From an uncultured bacterium (GTDB taxonomy: Bacteria > DRYD01), in the NCBI GenBank assembly GCA_937139605.1, contig CAKZQG010000037.1, positions 86,421-150,420 of the forward strand: 64,000 nucleotides of DNA, read 5' to 3'. Positions 15,113 through 23,929 of this stretch are shown here, one piece after another. The notes under the pieces are model-generated. The model ran no database searches, had not been told where the DNA came from, and saw nothing but the letters and a program-made list of their open reading frames with translations. Position numbers and translations under genes: made by a program. The first letter of the stretch is position 1. Every line of letters starts with the position of its first letter.

Positions 15113-16807
15113 ATTTTATTCTCTAGATACTCTAAATATTTAAATAGTTATCTTTTATTTAATTTAATTTTTTGGGGTATAGTTTTTTTATTTTTAATAA
15201 AAGGGATTAACTTAATTTATTTTACTTATCCTGACGAAAGTAGGAATGCCTTTGCTTCTTATTATATGATTCTAAAAAATAATTTATATAATTGGGTTGT
15301 ACCATATTATAATGGAAGTATAAGGTATGATAAACCTGCTTTAATTTATTATTTAGCTAATATATTTTATTTGTTTTTAAGTAATTTTAATGTTAGTATT
15401 GAGGTTTGTTATAGATTGATTTCTGTTTTTTCTATGTTTTTTTCTGCTGTTATTGTTTTTAAGTTTGCTAAAATCTTATTTGAAAATATTTATTATAGGT
15501 ATTTAAGTGTGGTTATATTTATATCGTTTGTTAATATTTTTATTGAATCTAAGGCGTTTGTACCTGAACCTTTATTCACTTTCTTTATTTTAGCTTCCTT
15601 TTATTCTTTTTTTAGGTTTTATAGTACTCAAAATTATTTTTATTTAAATTGGTTTTTAATTTTTTTAGGGTTAGCTAATTTTACTAAAGGGGTTGTTTCT
15701 TATATTATAATTTTAAGCCCTATTTTAATTTTTTTACTTTACAATAAATATAGTCTAAAAAAAATATTTTACATTTTTTTTAATAGGAATGTTATTTTAG
15801 GTTGGATTTTTCATTTTATTTTGGGATATACTTGGTTTATTTTAGTTTATCTATTTACTAACGGAGAATTTATTAAGAATTTCTTTTTTGTTCATAACTT
15901 TGGTAGATTTACTGGAACTTCCAAAATGCATTTAACCCCTTTTTATTTTTATATTATTGTCATTTTTCTAAATATTATTCCCATTTGGGAGTTGGTTTCT
16001 TTGATTTCTGCTAATTTAAATAAAATAAAATTTAAAAATTATTTCCAAAACTTTTTATATGTTTATTTGTTTTTTATTTTTATTTTTGTTTTGTTATTTT
16101 ATAGTTTGTCTAAAGGGAAGGTACATCATTATATTATGCCTGTGTTTTTACCACTTGCTTTGTTTTTTACTTCTTTTATTAAAGAATTATTACAAAATGA
16201 TTTTAAACTAAATTTAGGTATCTTTTTTGTTTTTTCTGTTTCATTTTCTATTATTTTTTTTATTTTGGATTTTAGTTTAAATAATATTAATTTCCTTAAT
16301 AAGGACAAAGTTATTTTCAATTTAATTTCTCTTAATTTATTCTTTAGTTTTTTTATTATTTTTATTTTAAGTTTTTATTTTTTAAAAGCTTATAGGGTTT
16401 TTATATTATTTGCTTTTACTTTTATTAAAGTTATTTTGTTTTATTATTATCTTTTAAATGGTATAAATTTAAAAGAATTAAGTAAAGAGTTTATGGAGAT
16501 AGTTTATGTTAGTAAGAAAGATGAAGCTGAAATAGTTACTATAGGGGATATTGCTGCTGTTAGCTTTTATAACCTTTATTTAAATAAATCTGAAAAAACT
16601 ATTTCTTTGGATATTTATAATTATCAAGATTATGATAAAATTTTGGATAATTTTAATAAAAATCAATATATTGTTTTTTTAAAAGGAAAATACTTAAGGG
16701 ATTTTGAAAAAGCTATTGGTAATAATTATCAAATAATAGAAATAAAAAAGGTATTTGTAGTTCAAAGTGAAATCTTAATGATAAGGATAATTAAATTAGC
16801 AAGATAG
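15113..16807 (+). CDS. ArnT/PMT-type membrane glycosyltransferase with non-AUG start
   Basis: This large hydrophobic protein (about 564 residues, 11-12 predicted membrane spans) has the family N-terminal loop YPDESRNAFASYY followed by NLYNWVVPYYNGSIRYDKPAL. These correspond to the DExR and WLxPxxNGxxYxxKPPL motifs of lipid-linked sugar transferases such as ArnT. The first in-frame ATG (15266) would cut off the first span and the catalytic Asp-Glu. The frame continues upstream to a strong AAAGGAG (15096-15102), where the only plausible starts are ATT 15113 or ATA 15110. It probably adds sugars to a lipid or envelope acceptor. The sugar nucleotidyltransferase gene follows 3 bp later. Confidence 0.82.
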   Translation: MLFSRYSKYLNSYLLFNLIFWGIVFLFLIKGINLIYFTYPDESRNAFASYYMILKNNLYNWVVPYYNGSIRYDKPALIYYLANIFYLFLSNFNVSIEVCYRLISVFSMFFSAVIVFKFAKILFENIYYRYLSVVIFISFVNIFIESKAFVPEPLFTFFILASFYSFFRFYSTQNYFYLNWFLIFLGLANFTKGVVSYIIILSPILIFLLYNKYSLKKIFYIFFNRNVILGWIFHFILGYTWFILVYLFTNGEFIKNFFFVHNFGRFTGTSKMHLTPFYFYIIVIFLNIIPIWELVSLISANLNKIKFKNYFQNFLYVYLFFIFIFVLLFYSLSKGKVHHYIMPVFLPLALFFTSFIKELLQNDFKLNLGIFFVFSVSFSIIFFILDFSLNNINFLNKDKVIFNLISLNLFFSFFIIFILSFYFLKAYRVFILFAFTFIKVILFYYYLLNGINLKELSKEFMEIVYVSKKDEAEIVTIGDIAAVSFYNLYLNKSEKTISLDIYNYQDYDKILDNFNKNQYIVFLKGKYLRDFEKAIGNNYQIIEIKKVFVVQSEILMIRIIKLAR

Positions 16808-16810
16808 TTT

Positions 16811-17611
16811 ATGAGATTATTTGTGATTTTATTTAGTGCAGGATATTCTTCTAGATTTAGAAATTCCTATAAAAAAGATATTCCTAAACCTTTAATTCCT
16901 TTTTTTTATAAAAAATTAATAGATATTCATTTGTTTAATTTACTAAATCTAAAGAGTTTTAATATAAAATCAGTTAAAGTTTATATTAATTTACATTATA
17001 AAGCATTTGAAATATTTAAATATGTTAATGAAAATTATTCTGAGTATACAGAAAATGGAGTAATTAATTTTTTATTTGAACCTAATTTATTAGGTCATAT
17101 AAAAACTATTAATAAATTGAAATCTTATATTCTCCATAGTGATTTATTTTTAATGATAAATTGTGATTCCTTAATTTTTGATTTTAAAAATTATTTTAAT
17201 ATTATGTTGTATGTTTTATTGAATTATCAAGTGGATAATATTATCTTAGTTTCTAATAAAAAAGTAGAACAAGATAAGAAAACTTATACTCATTTTGAAT
17301 TTCAAGATTCTTTTAGTGTTAAGTTTAAAAATGTATCTATAAAAGTTTATAAAGTAAAAGACATATATAAAAATGAAATAGAAGTAAATAATTATCTTAA
17401 TTTATATATAGGCTATTCATTATTTAAAATTACAAGAAATTTTAATAATATATTATTATCTCCTGGTTTTAAAGAATTGAATTTTATTGATTTTTTTAAA
17501 AAGGTTAATTTATATTCTATAAAAGTAAGTAATTTCTTTGAAGTAACAGAATTAAAAGATTATCTTAGTTTAATTAATTTTTATCTATTTTCTTATAAGT
17601 ACTATTTTTAG
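16811..17611 (+). CDS. Sugar-phosphate nucleotidyltransferase-like protein
   Basis: The 266-residue protein begins with a diverged NTP-transferase signature: FSAGYSSRFRNSYKKDIPKPLIPF corresponds to the AGGxGTRLxPxT...PKPLxPv motif, and MINCDSLIF fits the metal-binding Asp strand. It likely activates a sugar phosphate with a nucleotide in the cytosol. Its position 3 bp behind the ArnT-like gene suggests both serve one glycan. The Gly-rich loop has lost its usual GG (SAG-Y-SS), so activity or substrate may be unusual. It converges with the kinase gene. Confidence 0.75.
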   Translation: MRLFVILFSAGYSSRFRNSYKKDIPKPLIPFFYKKLIDIHLFNLLNLKSFNIKSVKVYINLHYKAFEIFKYVNENYSEYTENGVINFLFEPNLLGHIKTINKLKSYILHSDLFLMINCDSLIFDFKNYFNIMLYVLLNYQVDNIILVSNKKVEQDKKTYTHFEFQDSFSVKFKNVSIKVYKVKDIYKNEIEVNNYLNLYIGYSLFKITRNFNNILLSPGFKELNFIDFFKKVNLYSIKVSNFFEVTELKDYLSLINFYLFSYKYYF

Positions 17612-17618
17612 TTTAAAA

Positions 17619-19718
17619 TTACAGGTTTGCTTTTGAAGTTGAGTATTTAATAAAGTGTGGTTTTAAGTCATTTATAATTTCATTTACCATTTGGTATCGT
17701 TTTTTGGGGTTTTTTTCTAACATTTTTCTTATTATTTTTTCTATATCTGGAGGTATATATGCAGTATTTCCTTCAAGTATATGGCTATCTATGGGATTAT
17801 CTAACATATGAGCTTTAAATACTGCATATATATTATCGCTTTCCCCAAAAGGGAGTTTCCCTGTTAATAATTGAAATATTATTATTCCTAAGGAGTATAT
17901 ATCACTTCTTTGATCTACTTTTTGTCCTTTGATTTGTTCAGGGGACATATACCAGGGGGTTCCTACGAAATCTTGAGTTATATTTAAAGTTTTGTTAATT
18001 ATTTTGGATATCCCGAAATCTGTTATCTTTGCTACTGACTCTGATAAATCATTACTATTATTATTGTATTTTATAAGTATATTTTCTGGTTTTAGATCTC
18101 TATGTACTATCCCTTTTTGATGGGCATAATCTAAAGCTTCCAAAATTTGCATCCATATGTTTATTGTTTCATATATGTTTAATTTCTTTTTTTCTTTTAA
18201 GATTTTATCTAAACTTTTACCATCTATATACTCAAAAGCAATATATGGTGGATTATCATCTAAATTATAATCTACTAATTTAACTATATTTGGATGAGAA
18301 AGCAATTTATTTATTTCTATTTCATTTTCTATTCTTTCTTTTACTATATCTTCACTTAGTAAGTGTTTATGTATCATTTTTAATGCTACTAAATTTTTAG
18401 TTTTTATATTTATTGCTTTATATACTACTGCTGTTGCTCCTGTCCCTAATTTTTCTAGTAAAACATAGTCTGAAACTTTTGGATTATCTTCTGTTATTTC
18501 ACTGTTAATTTTTATTTGAGAAACAGTGTTTAATTGTTCTGTTTTTAATATAGTGTCTTTTAGATTTCTAGGAGTTTGTGTTTTTATTACTTTATTATGC
18601 TGGGTTATATTAGGTTGTAATTTATTTAATAATTCTTTGATTTTATCTTTATAGTATAATGTAGCTAATGATATTAAACTTAAAAATACTAGTAAGCTTA
18701 AATATATAAATGGTAATATATGTTCTATATAAAAGTTTTTTTCTAGGATAATACTTTTTGTTAAATTATTAAATTTTAAAGCATTTGGATTTATTTTAAA
18801 ATTTACTTTTTCATTTTTGTAACCTTTTGATAATATAGATAATTGGAAATTATTTGGAATTAAAGTATCATTATTATTTCCATTATATTCTGATAAGTCA
18901 TCTAATTTTATAGTTTTTATTGGGGGATTTTTTATTAAATTATAGAATAGCTTATTATTTTCTTTTTTTATTAATTTTGTTAAGTCTATTGAATTTACTA
19001 TAAAGTTATAGTTTATATCGTTTATTTTATTTGAATTTAGATCACTAATATTAAATATTATATTAAATTCTTTAGGAACTAAAGCTAATTTTAATTCAGT
19101 ATCTTTATTTAAATTTCCTTCTATTATTAATGTTTGGTAATTTTTATTAAGAGGTGTTATTGTTATTTTTAGAGTATCCTTTTCTAATTTTAATTTTATA
19201 TTTGAGGTGTTAATTGTTTTATTATTATTTTCTTTTTGGCCTTTTATTTCTATTGTGGAGTATATTGGATTTTTATTTATATCAAAGATATCTAAAGTAA
19301 GATTATAATATTCTTTATTAGTAATTATTGTAGGTTGAGTATATTGTTGATTTAAATAAAATGTTTTTTGTTGATTTAGATCATTTTGATTTGATTGTTG
19401 GGGATTTGTTTCTTTGATGCTATCTATCTGTTCTTGATTATTGTTTGTAATATTTTCTTCATTTTTTAATTGATTTTCTACATATTTTTTTATTTTTTGT
19501 TTTATTCTTTGTTTTATATTCTTTTTATTGTTATTTACATTATTTGTTTCTTTTAAATTATCATTGTTTAATTGATATTCTTCAGGAATATAGGTTATTG
19601 AAGCTGAGTAAGTTGTAGCTTTTAGAAATGATATATTTAAGATAAATGATAATAAAATTATTATGAAAATATAAATTATTATATATTTTTTTTTATTTTT
19701 GATAATAAAGTTTTTCAT
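17619..19718 (-). CDS. Membrane Ser/Thr protein kinase with C-terminal kinase domain
   Basis: The 699-residue protein begins with a signal or anchor segment, then an Asn, Gln and Lys rich region and a beta-rich part (about 30-330). A membrane span (about 332-355) follows, then a complete protein kinase domain (about 415-690). Kinase motifs are GTGATAVVYKA, VALKMI (lysine), HRDLKPENIL (about 538), ITDFGIS (about 569), PWYMSPEQI and DIYSLGIIIFQLL. The common PknB/PrkC arrangement puts the kinase first, so this order is reversed: an external N-terminal sensor and a cytosolic C-terminal kinase. It follows the coiled-coil gene by 28 bp, likely one transcript. Ribosome binding site AAGGAGG. Confidence 0.9.
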   Translation of the reverse strand: MKNFIIKNKKKYIIIYIFIIILLSFILNISFLKATTYSASITYIPEEYQLNNDNLKETNNVNNNKKNIKQRIKQKIKKYVENQLKNEENITNNNQEQIDSIKETNPQQSNQNDLNQQKTFYLNQQYTQPTIITNKEYYNLTLDIFDINKNPIYSTIEIKGQKENNNKTINTSNIKLKLEKDTLKITITPLNKNYQTLIIEGNLNKDTELKLALVPKEFNIIFNISDLNSNKINDINYNFIVNSIDLTKLIKKENNKLFYNLIKNPPIKTIKLDDLSEYNGNNNDTLIPNNFQLSILSKGYKNEKVNFKINPNALKFNNLTKSIILEKNFYIEHILPFIYLSLLVFLSLISLATLYYKDKIKELLNKLQPNITQHNKVIKTQTPRNLKDTILKTEQLNTVSQIKINSEITEDNPKVSDYVLLEKLGTGATAVVYKAINIKTKNLVALKMIHKHLLSEDIVKERIENEIEINKLLSHPNIVKLVDYNLDDNPPYIAFEYIDGKSLDKILKEKKKLNIYETINIWMQILEALDYAHQKGIVHRDLKPENILIKYNNNSNDLSESVAKITDFGISKIINKTLNITQDFVGTPWYMSPEQIKGQKVDQRSDIYSLGIIIFQLLTGKLPFGESDNIYAVFKAHMLDNPIDSHILEGNTAYIPPDIEKIIRKMLEKNPKKRYQMVNEIINDLKPHFIKYSTSKANL

Positions 19719-19746
19719 TTTTCCTCCTTTTTGATTGTTTTATATT

Positions 19747-20655
19747 TTATTTAGAAGTGTATAGTTCAGCTAATAGAGAAAATAAGTCAGCTATTTTTTC
19801 TATGATTTTATTAATAGTTTCTTGGTCTGCTCCGTTTTTTATTGCATCATATAATTCTTTTTCTGCTTCTTTTAACAATTTCCTAGCTCTACTGATGTTT
19901 TCATAATATGGTTTTTCATTTATATCTGATATCCCTCTTGATTTTAATTCATTTTTTAGTTCTTCTCTTATATCGGTATAATCTTTTTTCTTTTTTTTCT
20001 TTAATTTATTCATAGCTGTTGCCATCATCCCTGCTGCTATTGAAGAAAATTGGTTTTCTTCCGCTTCTCCCTTAGGAACATCTTTTAATCTATTATCATT
20101 AAAATCTTCCACCATTTTTTTGGCATCTTTTACTAATTTTACCAATTGTAATTTAACGAAAATTTCTGCGTTTTGGGGATTCATTATTAATTGAGTATTT
20201 AATATTTTTTCTAAGTTTTCTATGGCTTTATTATCCGCATTTAGCCATGTCATCACAAACCGTTGGGTAGTATTCTCATCAGCTTTTAATTTATTCATTA
20301 ATCCGAAATTAGAGTTAGGATTTAACATTGAAGAGAGCCAATCTTTTAAAACTCCTTTTAATGATTGTAATTCTTGCTTATAAAGGGGAACATTTTCTTT
20401 TTGCTGAGTTTGAGTTTTATTTCTTAATAAATTAAGGTTTGATAGTTGAGATTTTCTTATTTGATCTTGTTTTAGTTGTTGCTCTTGTTGTTGGGCTTTA
20501 AGGTTTTCTTTTTCTAATTGCTCTTTTTTTTCTGCTTGCTGAGAAATTGTATCTTTAATTGTATTTTGGTTTTCGCTTTTTTTAGCAGTATCTTGAGTTT
20601 TTCCTGTAAATGAAGCTTGGGTTGTTTTTATTCTATTTATATTTGTACTATCCAT
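19747..20655 (-). CDS. Coiled-coil protein of unknown function
   Basis: The 302-residue protein has no signal peptide. Residues 1-30 are Thr, Ser, Asn and Gln rich (MDSTNINRIKTTQASF). Residues about 35-85 form a Gln, Glu and Lys rich coiled coil, and the rest is helical with a Lys cluster (KLKKKKKKDY near 220). I recognise no family. It is the first gene of a unit with the Ser/Thr kinase and could be its substrate or partner. Upstream lie two perfect TGTTAATTTTT repeats 22 bp apart. The N-terminal composition resembles other leftward genes that share such boxes. Confidence 0.65.
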   Translation of the reverse strand: MDSTNINRIKTTQASFTGKTQDTAKKSENQNTIKDTISQQAEKKEQLEKENLKAQQQEQQLKQDQIRKSQLSNLNLLRNKTQTQQKENVPLYKQELQSLKGVLKDWLSSMLNPNSNFGLMNKLKADENTTQRFVMTWLNADNKAIENLEKILNTQLIMNPQNAEIFVKLQLVKLVKDAKKMVEDFNDNRLKDVPKGEAEENQFSSIAAGMMATAMNKLKKKKKKDYTDIREELKNELKSRGISDINEKPYYENISRARKLLKEAEKELYDAIKNGADQETINKIIEKIADLFSLLAELYTSK

Positions 20656-20711
20656 AAATTAAATTCACCCCTATATATTATTATATTTTTTATATTAAAT
20701 TCCTAATAAAA

Positions 20712-20744
20712 TGTTAATTTTTATTTAAAATTTTGTTAATTTTT
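20712..20744 (-). promoter_or_regulatory. Paired TGTTAATTTTT boxes, 22 bp apart
   Basis: On the plus strand TGTTAATTTTT occurs at 20712-20722 and 20734-20744, an exact repeat with 22-bp spacing (two helical turns). The pair lies 57-89 bp before the start at 20655. Similar boxes occur before 51662, 52413 and 25000. It is probably a regulator site or activator-dependent promoter element. Confidence 0.45.
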
Positions 20745-20850
20745 AATTGATTTTTTTGTATTCATTTTTAGAAAGGACTGTTTAAGAATAAGAAGAATAT
20801 TTTTAAAAAAAAAACATGTTTAAAAATTATAATTAATGGAGTGTTAAATT

Positions 20851-22371
20851 ATGACTCAAAATTTTTATTCTAATGCTATAATATTATTAGTTTTACTTTA
20901 TTTAATTTTACCATTAGTTTTATATTTTTTAAAAGAAAAGTATGTTAGATGTTATTCAATAATAATAGGTTCTTTGCTTGGGGCCTTTTCTATGTTTTTA
21001 GCTTTTTCTTTTTATTATAATCCTGATATAAATTTATTTACATTTAATTTAAATTTATTTGGTTTAGATTATAAGTTTAGGATAGATAATTTTAATTATT
21101 CTTTGATATTTTTAAATGGGTTAATAACTTTTGCTGTACCTTTAGCTACTCATATTAAAGAAAAACAAAAAGATTTTTATGTTTTAACATTTTTAGTACT
21201 TTTAGGTACTACTGGATTATTTTTAACTCAAAATATGATATTATTTATATTATTTTATGAATTAGCTAGTGTTCCAATGTATTTTTTAATAGCTAATTGG
21301 GGGAGTTTAGGAGTTACTCCTTTTAGGAAAGTTGAACCTAAATATGCTGCTATGAAGTTATTTTTATACCTTCAATTAGGGGGAGTATTAATAATGCTTG
21401 GTTTCTTTATATTACATTCTATGCTATTTCCTACAGATATTTTTACAGGTTGGAATTTTAGTGATTATGAAAGTATATTAAAATCAAAGGGATATCTAGT
21501 AGATACTAATTTATCAAAGGTTTTATTTATTTTATTTTTTATAGCGTTTGGGATAGAGGCTGCTTTAGTACCGTTTCATACTTGGTTACCTGATGGGCAC
21601 TCTGCTGCTCCTAGCTCTATAAGTATGATTTTAGCTGGAATATTGTTAAAAATGGGGACTTATGGGATCCTGAGAATTCCTTTTGTATTTTTTAATGAAG
21701 CTTTGAATACTTTAGGGTTGGTTTTTATATTTTGGGGATTGGTTAATATGTTTTGGGGAGCTTTTAATGCATATAGACAAATAGATTTTAAATATTTAAT
21801 AGCGTATTCTAGTATAAGTCATATGGGAGTAATTTTTATGGGGATTGGTGCTAATAATGATTTAGGGGTTAGTGCAGCTATATTTCAGATGGTTTCTCAC
21901 GGGTTGATATCTGCAACTATGTTTTCTATTGCTGGTTCATTTCAATATAGAACTGATACTAGGATATTGGATAATTATGGTGGTCTTTTAAGGGTTATGC
22001 CTTTTATTGGAGCTATTTTAGTTTTTGCTTCTATGGCTAATTTAGGGTTACCTGGGTTAAGTGGATTTGTTGCTGAACTAATTGGGATTTCTGCTTCTTT
22101 AAAAGCTATCTCTTCTCTTAATTTAAAATTAGTTTTTATTATTTTTGCTTTAGCTGCTATTTTTATTACTACTGTTTATGTTATTAATCTACTTGAAAAG
22201 GTTCTGTATAGAAAAATAAATCCTAATTATTATGAAATAAAAGATGCTTATTGGGATGAAAAATTACATCTAACTATTTTAGCTTTATTTATTTTAATTT
22301 TAGGAGTATATCCACGCTTAATTACTGATTTATCTAATTTAACTAAAATAAAAGAAATAATAGGATTATGA
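20851..22371 (+). CDS. nuoM: Complex I proton-pumping subunit NuoM
   Basis: NuoM is an antiporter-like subunit of NADH-quinone oxidoreductase-type complexes. The 506-residue protein has about 14 predicted spans. Conserved segments include LFILFYELASVPMYFLI (with the key Glu), EAALVPFHTWLPDGHSAAPS, AGILLKMGTYGILR and AYSSISHMGVIFMG. nuoN follows after about 44 bp. nuoL, nuoK and nuoJ are not in the window, and nuoH lies 12 kb away, so complex I genes are scattered. Ribosome binding site is a modest GGAG. Confidence 0.94.
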   Translation: MTQNFYSNAIILLVLLYLILPLVLYFLKEKYVRCYSIIIGSLLGAFSMFLAFSFYYNPDINLFTFNLNLFGLDYKFRIDNFNYSLIFLNGLITFAVPLATHIKEKQKDFYVLTFLVLLGTTGLFLTQNMILFILFYELASVPMYFLIANWGSLGVTPFRKVEPKYAAMKLFLYLQLGGVLIMLGFFILHSMLFPTDIFTGWNFSDYESILKSKGYLVDTNLSKVLFILFFIAFGIEAALVPFHTWLPDGHSAAPSSISMILAGILLKMGTYGILRIPFVFFNEALNTLGLVFIFWGLVNMFWGAFNAYRQIDFKYLIAYSSISHMGVIFMGIGANNDLGVSAAIFQMVSHGLISATMFSIAGSFQYRTDTRILDNYGGLLRVMPFIGAILVFASMANLGLPGLSGFVAELIGISASLKAISSLNLKLVFIIFALAAIFITTVYVINLLEKVLYRKINPNYYEIKDAYWDEKLHLTILALFILILGVYPRLITDLSNLTKIKEIIGL

Positions 22372-22415
22372 AACTAAAATTGTAGGAATAAAATTATAAG
22401 AAGGGGTTGTTTTTT

Positions 22416-23921
22416 ATGGAAATATTATTTAAATTATTCCCTGAAATTATATTAACTATATCAATTATTTTTAATATTTTAATAGTTTCAATTTCCAAGA
22501 AAACAAAGGAATTAAAGAATTCTTTTTTGTTAGTTTTTGTGTTTTCTATAGTATTTACCATTGCAGCTTTATTTTTACAATTATATTTTATTATTAATCA
22601 AGGGGATGTTGGTAGTTTATCATTAATTATAAATAATATTGTTATTTATGATATAGGGAGTTTTGAAGTAATTAGTAAAATAATGTTATCTATAATAGCT
22701 ATTATTTTGACTTCTATTAGTTCTATTTATTTTAATTTAAATAAAGAAGAATATGAGCATAGGTATTTTAAGTTAGAATATTTACCGTTGTTTTTAACTG
22801 TGTTATTAGGATCTTTTGTTTTGGTTAGTGCTTCTGATTTACTAACTTTTTTAATTGGTTTTGAATTGGTTGCTGTTCCTTCTTATTTTGTTATAGCTTT
22901 AGACAATAAAAATAAAATCGCTTTAGAAGGTAGTATTAAATATTTTTTAATTGGTTCTATTTCTACTATTAGTATCATTTTTGGAATTTTAATATTTTAT
23001 ATTTTTAATGAAGGTTTTTTATATCATGTTAATTTTTCTAATTTAAATTTAGTTTCATTAAAGTTAGCGTTTTTGTTTATTTTGATTGGTATTATATTGA
23101 AGTTAGGGGTATTTCCATTTTCTTTTTGGATTCAGGATGCTTATTATGCTTCAAGAACTCCATATTTGCTTCTTATTTCTACTTTACCTAAGTATTCTGT
23201 TACTTTAGCTTTAGTTAAGATTTTATCTTATATACAGGATGGGTATTTTAAAGTTTTAATAAGTGTTTTAGCGGTTTTATCTATGGTAATCTCTGTATTT
23301 TGGGCTTTAAATGAAAACGATATTAAAAAAATTATTGCTTATTCTACCATATTTAATATGGGGTTTGTTTTGATTCCATTTACTGGATTTTCTTTTAATA
23401 TCCAAGATAAAATTTATATTTTATCTTTAGTTAATTTTTATGTTTTTCAGTATGTTTTATCAGCTATTTTGATCTTGGGAGTTTTATTATATTTAGAAGA
23501 GAAATATGATACTACTGATATTATAAAATTAAGGGGGGCTTTAAATAATAATAAAGTTTTAGCATTTTTGTTGGTTTTAGGACTGCTTTCCACTGCAGGC
23601 TTGCCTCCTACTATAGGATTTATTGCTAAATTTTTAGTTTTAGCTTTTTCTTATAAATTTAATCCTATTTTAGTTTTAATTGCTATTATATTTTCTGTTG
23701 CTTCACTATATTATTATTATAGAATAGCAAAGGAATTATATGTTGAAAAATCTTTTAACTTTAATAATGATTTATCTTCTTTAGATTTTTCTTTAGGTAG
23801 TTCTTTTTTATATTATGCTTCGCTTTTTAGTGTATCTATTTTATTGATAATTTTAGGATTTATTCCTTATTTCATTACTAATACATTTTATTTAATTTCT
23901 ATTACTCTTACTAACTTTTAA
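22416..23921 (+). CDS. nuoN: Complex I proton-pumping subunit NuoN
   Basis: NuoN belongs to the same antiporter-like family. The 501-residue protein shows DLLTFLIGFELVAVPSYFVI (key Glu), KLGVFPFSFWIQDAYY (the usual HxWxxD has Phe in place of His), ENDIKKIIAYSTIFNMGF and LLSTAGLPPTIGFIAKF. I choose ATG 22416, which lies properly behind AAGGGG; a TTG at 22407 would sit within that site. It forms a pair with nuoM and converges with the amidase-like gene. Confidence 0.92.
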   Translation: MEILFKLFPEIILTISIIFNILIVSISKKTKELKNSFLLVFVFSIVFTIAALFLQLYFIINQGDVGSLSLIINNIVIYDIGSFEVISKIMLSIIAIILTSISSIYFNLNKEEYEHRYFKLEYLPLFLTVLLGSFVLVSASDLLTFLIGFELVAVPSYFVIALDNKNKIALEGSIKYFLIGSISTISIIFGILIFYIFNEGFLYHVNFSNLNLVSLKLAFLFILIGIILKLGVFPFSFWIQDAYYASRTPYLLLISTLPKYSVTLALVKILSYIQDGYFKVLISVLAVLSMVISVFWALNENDIKKIIAYSTIFNMGFVLIPFTGFSFNIQDKIYILSLVNFYVFQYVLSAILILGVLLYLEEKYDTTDIIKLRGALNNNKVLAFLLVLGLLSTAGLPPTIGFIAKFLVLAFSYKFNPILVLIAIIFSVASLYYYYRIAKELYVEKSFNFNNDLSSLDFSLGSSFLYYASLFSVSILLIILGFIPYFITNTFYLISITLTNF

Positions 23922-23929
23922 GTTTATTA

